64,000 nt of DNA, from the NCBI RefSeq assembly GCF_021018895.1, contig NC_079376.1, positions 19,008,001 through 19,072,000 on the forward strand. Direction: 5' to 3'. Positions within the stretch are counted from its first letter, which is position 1; every line of letters begins with the position of its first letter. This document shows, one piece after another, positions 58,426 through 64,000 of this stretch. The position numbers and the translations under genes were made by a program. Source of the DNA: Seriola aureovittata. Lineage: Eukaryota > Chordata > Actinopteri > Carangiformes > Carangidae. The notes beneath the pieces were generated by a model, which saw only the letters and a list, made by a program, of their open reading frames with translations, did no database searches and was not told the DNA's origin.

Positions 58426-58473
58426 GTGGCGAGCGTAACTGTGGAGTACATGAGCTGATCTGCGTCAGAAAAG
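58426..58473 (+). CDS. syt14: synaptotagmin-14 coding exon 2 (48 nt)
   Basis: A good acceptor (ttgtctttccag) precedes GGTGGCGAG and the donor AAAAG|gtaggg closes the exon. Entered and left in phase 1, it encodes GGERNCGVHELICVRK. This is the short luminal N-terminus just ahead of the SYT14 transmembrane helix. No continuation (family text SPEAVGFLSAV) was found before 64000, so the next exon lies outside. A paralogue such as syt16, or a syt14a/b duplicate, cannot be excluded. Confidence 0.87.
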
Positions 58474-60290
58474 GTAGGGCAGATCAGAGCTCTGGGAGGT
58501 CGGCTTTGACTCCGCACTGCACCTCCCACTCCACCCTCCTCATCAGCATTTATCACCGTTAAAGTGTCATTGTTAAAACCCCTTGTCCTTGTTCTCCTGC
58601 TCCACTGTCGCGCTGCCGTCACTGTTGTCGGACTGTGCTGTTCGAGCTCACTGCTCCTGTTGATTGTTTTTATAGAACTATCTAAAACATTGAAAATGTT
58701 GAAATGAACTTCAGAAGAATTACATTTCTGACACATTCTCACAAGTCAGACCAAGTGTAAGAAACATTTTTGCATATACACGTATTTGTCTTCCTGTCTG
58801 CGCTGTGGCCAGGGATATTGAGGCTACTTCAGTGCCTTCAACAAAAGTTAGTGCTTAAATAAGTTAATAAGCTTAGTTCTTTTGGACATTACAACTTTTA
58901 TAGGATCAGACTACAGAACAGTTTTTTCCTGGTATTTGCTAACCAAGTCACCAATACACTATGTGTTACAGTTTACCCTGTATGGTAAGATTTTAGATTA
59001 CAGCCAGCAAGTAACACTATGGATATTTTCTACATATTAGGTACCAATTAAATACTTACTGGGTAACTATGGACAGCGGGTAAGATCATTTACTTAAAGT
59101 AAAAGTACTAATACAACTACAAATAAAAGTCTTGCATTCAAAATCCTACTTTAGCAAATGGAAAGAAATATTATCAGTGAAACATACTTAAAGTATGAAA
59201 AATGTCCCCTGTAAGTGTTAAATTAGTATAAATTAAATAATTAGATTATTAGATCATTAATACCGATGCACCAATGTATAAGTAACAGTTCACTGGTAAG
59301 GTGGAGAGAGTTTAAACTAGTAACTCCAGCAGACTTTGATTTTTATTTAAGAGGTCACAGGCCAAAAGGTTGTAGATCTGCAGCTGTTCTTGACGTTACA
59401 GCTGTAACTGCTGATCTGTGTTCTAGGTTTTGATTGAGTTTATATTGGACCTCTAAGCTACATTACCCAGAATTTTATTATAATTTTAAAAACATACATA
59501 TACTCATAGCTATATCTAAGAGATACACCTTTTGTCTCAGGCTATGCCTAATATTTTTATTCCCAAGCAACAACAATGCACACTGTGTTAAAAATAAAAA
59601 AGCATCCTATATGATATTTTTAATTCCATATTTAACTCTGTATTTCAGTTTCCCCAGTTTTATAATTTTTTGTCTTACCCAATAAATATATCACTGTATA
59701 TTGTGTGTATCACTCTAATTATTGAATAAAGTAAGACCTGTGTACTTAAGACCAAAGGACACAGTTTTATAGTTATTTTCCTCAGTATGTATTTTATTGA
59801 TCCCCTAAATATGCAAAATAATTACAGTTGAATTTGCATACTGTAATCGAAAGTGTTACCCAGAACATTAGAGCAAACAACAACAAAAATAGTGCCATAC
59901 TTCTGTTGCATTACTGCATTACTTTGTGGATATACAGTTTAGTAAAAATAGCTAAGAATTAATTTACATAAGAAGATCTCTGTGTTTGTGTCATTTTAAT
60001 GAAATAATTTGCAAATTTCCATGTTTTACTTCTCGTTATGAGTGAGTAGACATGATTCGTTTTTGATGTGTGTGCAGATATAAAAGGTCGTGATGATCCT
60101 GCAACTGCTAAGAGTAACAAAAACAAGCTTTTAACAAATGGAATAATTATAATTTTGCATACTCTGTACTTAGTGCTCCTCTGCCGTGTCACTCTGGATG
60201 GAAATGAGACTCTTTCAAACCAAAAAACAAAGTGCTCAAGTGGATTCAGAGGGTGCTTAACAGTGAGCCAGCTGAATGGTCTGGTTGTAT

Positions 60291-60293
<3 letters not shown>

Positions 60294-60355
<62 letters not shown>

Positions 60356-60429
60356 TTTGTGTGTTAAATAATTTGGGTTATCCCATTTGTTTTTGTGATT
60401 GTTGAAGATTGATTCCAGAGGTGTGTGTG

Positions 60430-60463
<34 letters not shown>

Positions 60464-60470
60464 TGTGTTG
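60294..60470. repeat. two (TG)n microsatellites
   Basis: TG runs at 60294-60350 and 60421-60469, separated by about 70 bases of unique sequence. Confidence 0.95.
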
Positions 60471-63400
60471 AGACCACACAGTGGGTATTGTGCTTCGGAG
60501 CATTGTCTGAACATGTGTGGGAGTGTGTATGGGAGTGCTGGTGAGAGTGCTTATGCGCTGTCTGTGGAGTGTGTGGGTGTCTTTGTGGTTTTGAGATGAT
60601 TTTGTGCTTTTTGACATTCAACATGGCAACTGTTACCATGTGGACAAAATGCAACAAGGACAATGGAGATGTGCAACAATGAACGCAATGAACAAGCTTA
60701 ATAAATGCCAAGGATATCTGACTTTACATTATTGTTTGATGTGCAGTTGGTAGGTGGGGATCATATACGCTAAACCTAAACATTACAACTTGAGGAATCT
60801 AGTGTTATCATCCACCCATCTATTTTTTTAGCCATATACCTGAGTCGGGTTGCCATGGCAACAGGGTCAGCTGAGCAGTCCTGATGTCCTTTTTCCCCAG
60901 CAACGTCCTCTTGTTCCTCACAGGGGATCTCTATGTGTTCCCAGGCATTGTGGGAAATGTAGTTCTTCCAATGTGTCGCATCAGAAATCCCGACAGCTGA
61001 GTCAGGACACTGGCTCTCACTGTCAAACAAATCAGGCTGTCAGGCTTTTTGTCCTTGGTTATCTTGATCATGATGATAAAATTATAAACAGACGCTTTAG
61101 TGGTTCCAGCTAAAGATGTACAGTATATTTGCAGCCACATTACAGACCAACTACCTGTCTGTCACCTCTGTTACAAGTTGTTTTCAGAATCTTGAATCAT
61201 TTATTAAGTGAACACCACAATCCAAAATAACTCCTCTGTTTCTAAAACTGAGTGTCTCATCTAAGTCAAGTCAATGATTGTGCTCCCTGAAAATTAAACT
61301 GAATTCCTCTTCATCTTTATTTTGAAGCAAATGGTAACTTTATTTAATACTGTCAGATTGTCCTCTTTATCCATCGTCTTTCAAAATCTTTAAGCAGTTT
61401 CCCTTTATGAAAGAATTAAATGTTTGCACTTTTATTTCCATTGCATATACCTGATTTGTTCTTCTAAGCTTTTGGTCCAACAGATGTTTCTCATAGCAGG
61501 AAAAATATTTATAACAGACAGTTTGTGAAGGCCACAGACACAGTTTTGTCATTTTTTTCACACGTTCAGATTCTTTCTAGATGTAAGTTGAAGATGAGTC
61601 TCTCGTTCCTTTTGCTCACTTTACTGTTATATCATAATTATCATAATCGCGAGGGAAGAATGTAAAGCCTGCAGGGTGTGGGAGTTTATCTTTACATGGT
61701 GTATGGTTCCCATCTTATCCTCAAATCCACTCTGAACACCGACTCTAACAAAGGTTTGTGCTTCACTTTATGATCATTATGAAGTTTCTTCCTTACATTA
61801 CTGGTCTCTGTGCTTCTTGTATAACAAAGTCTTTTATTGTTTAATCTTGGTGTGAGTCATCGCTCGGTCCCCCACACATTATCTAAGGGCTATTTTCAGT
61901 ATTTTAGTGGAACATGGTTGATTTGGTGCAGTCAGTCAAACAGGAAAATGAGAGATGGTGATAGACGTCCTATACCACGCAGCACCTACACAGCACCAGA
62001 GATCCCTGTAGCAGCACTCAACATGTGCAGTGTGGTGAGGAGATTAAAAGAGAGGAATGAGAAGAGAGGAATACTGAATATAGAGTTTGTTTGTAGAATA
62101 AAATATATATATGTTATAGTCTTAAGTTAGGCAGTCCAAAGTAAAGAGAGTAAATGTCTGTGGATTTCTGTGATTCAATCTTCTTTTCCCTGTTTGAGCC
62201 AGTTTGGGGAATTATACAGAGCAGGATCCCGCTCCATCTGTGCTGTGAATAATTCAGTCAACAGTGAGAAGCTGATACAGTGTGAGCAGACAGGCATTCC
62301 CATGAGATAACGCCTCTTGCTCCCACCTCATCATGTGAGCAAACATGGTGAGCTACCAAACAACAATCCAGGCTCATTACAGGCAGGCAAATTTAACCGA
62401 GGGAACAAGCAATTACGCAAAGAAATAACAATCCGCCACTTTTCTTTCCTTTTTTTTCTTTCTTTTTGTGCTGACGTGCATCTTTGTAAGATAAAAAGTC
62501 AAGGCGAAGATGACCCGGAAATAATAGTCAACAATAGGTTACGTAACACTCTTCTCTAGTACTTTAGGTGTTAAAGAGTGAGTCTGATTGTGAATATGTA
62601 ACAGGCTTGTTGTTAAAACAAACTGGACTGCTCCTTGTTCTTACAGTGCTGGCTACACTTTTACTCCACTTATCAAAGCTGTAAATAGAGGTTTGTTCAT
62701 TAACTTAATTAACACATAATAGAGTGAAATAAATGCACAAGTTTAAGCAGTAAAGTTGTTCACAGAGACGCTAAAGGCTGAACCCAGTTAATTGTTTCAG
62801 GCATTATATTGGCTTTAGAAATGACAGAAAGCACATTATCATCATCATCATCGTTGATCAGAAAATAAGACGTCATCTAAAGTACACTCTCTTGCCAAAT
62901 GGGCTCATTGTCTTCCATCTGTACCAAGGCAGTCATTTAGTTTAATTGAACAGAATGGACTTTACATATACGGATTTTCTGATGTTGCATAGAGTTGAAT
63001 TCATCTTGGCGCATGAGCTCAGCAGGAACTTTAGGAGTGAGCAATGGATTCTTTTTTTTTTTTGTCTCTTTTATCAGCTCTGTCTTCTTACTGATATGAC
63101 CCTTGAGTAGTCTCACTGGTATTGTAAAGTGACTGTCAGATGCTTGTATTGCTGCTAATGTAGTTCATGTAAATGAGTCCTTTAATCACAGAGCTTATAG
63201 TCAGGGTTTTAACAGCAACACGATGGGTGTATTATCCCATTTTAACACTTGATTTTTATTTTGAAATTATTAACAGACAGGAGATCAAACTATATTAGCC
63301 CACCCGTGATACTTTAAGGGGAACTCCACTGATTTTACACATAATGGTCAGGATTTCTGGAGCTCAACCCATACTGACGACTAAAAATCAGGATATCTCA

Positions 63401-63656
63401 TCTTCTGTTTCTTCATTCTTTTTAGATATGAGAGTCCTCCCACCTTTATCAGGTTAATCCAATACCTCTTTGAGGCAGTATTTTAAATCCTAACTAATTT
63501 AGATCCTTAACAGTTGAACTATTTGATAATTTTTCAAACATTCTTTTATAAGTTTGATCACTCCACAATCCAAAACTTTCTCACCAACATACTCTGGATG
63601 ATGCAGAGAGTACAGAGTGGTGCACATACACTCATGTTTGCATGTTCTGAGTCTCA

Positions 63657-63658
<2 letters not shown>

Positions 63659-63720
<62 letters not shown>

Positions 63721-63775
63721 GTGTGCTGTGTGTGCTGTGTGTGCTGTGTGTGTGCTGTGTGTGTGCTGTGTGCAG
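63659..63775. repeat. compound TG and TGTGCT array
   Basis: A TG run to about 63716 passes into about seven copies of a GTGTGCT-type unit, alternating between 8- and 10-base versions. The array explains the low-complexity Cys/Val and His/Thr frames on both strands. Confidence 0.95.
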
Positions 63776-64000
63776 TTTTCAGACATAAAATCCCTGGTCT
63801 GTCTCTGTGCACTGAATACAAACATCTGCTGCAACACTGGGGAACAACAAACAGCATTTGCCATTTTATTACACAGTACATAAGACTGGATTTGCTTGTT
63901 TAATGATCCACATTGTACTTTCTGAAATCCTGTAATCATCATGAGTGTCACGTACACAGGGTTCACATTGGGCCACATATGGCCCCTCTTAGTATCTGGA

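Larger units (their letters stand above)
58474..64000 (+). other. syt14: start of syt14 intron 2
   Basis: No further exon was found. Contents are (TG)n microsatellites near 60294-60470 and a compound TG/TGTGCT array at 63659-63775. Otherwise AT-rich sequence without recognisable genes. The minus-strand frames at 58287-58742 and 63499-63978 are not supported as genes. Confidence 0.5.

Noticed and set aside
58287..58742. Minus-strand open frame of 151 codons overlapping syt14 exon 2.
   Set aside because: It runs antisense through a real exon and intron, has no splice context, no recognisable domain and an ordinary chance composition.
63499..63978. Minus-strand open frame of 159 codons.
   Set aside because: Its core is the His-Thr translation of the TG array; the flanks are not recognisable.

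Overview
The window is vertebrate, almost certainly teleost fish, nuclear DNA. Multi-exon genes have short exons and GT-AG introns, (CA/TG)n microsatellites are very abundant, and there is a fish Tc1-like transposon remnant, a tRNA-derived SINE and several dispersed repeats of a kind I recognise from perch-like fish genomes. All three genes I can support lie on the + strand. Most other open frames are microsatellite or intron noise.

Region 1 (1 to about 35,020) is the body of ppp1r13b (ASPP1), a p53-binding and PP1-binding scaffold. The gene starts upstream of the window. From 956 to 33,043 I could chain 22 coding exons with consistent reading phases, giving about 1,035 residues: the end of the N-terminal ubiquitin/RA-like domain, the coiled coil, the Ser/Pro-rich middle, an RVKF PP1-docking motif, the ankyrin repeats and the C-terminal SH3 domain with its stop codon. 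A separate possible first coding exon (12,390-12,491), behind a GA-rich, CpG-containing, TATA-like region, would splice in phase to the coiled-coil exons. It would give an ASPP1 that lacks the N-terminal domain.

Region 2 (about 36,200-39,725) is a compact, complete gene for an SDS-family PLP enzyme, best matching serine dehydratase-like (sdsl). It has 8 coding exons encoding 322 residues and a probable non-coding first exon.

Region 3 (39,860-45,600) is intergenic: an internally deleted Tc1-like element, a tRNA-derived SINE, and an AT-rich tandem array whose units each carry a small palindrome.

Region 4 (45,650-64,000) is the 5' end of synaptotagmin-14 (syt14): a GC-rich promoter, a 13-nt coding exon 1, a 12.6-kb first intron and a 48-nt exon 2. 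The rest of the gene lies beyond the right edge.

The three genes have no obvious joint pathway; they are simply neighbours. I found no sign of an undescribed enzymatic or defence system. The most interesting points are the possible alternative ASPP1 promoter, the long dinucleotide repeats touching two ASPP1 splice sites, the palindromic minisatellite, and a foldback repeat family.
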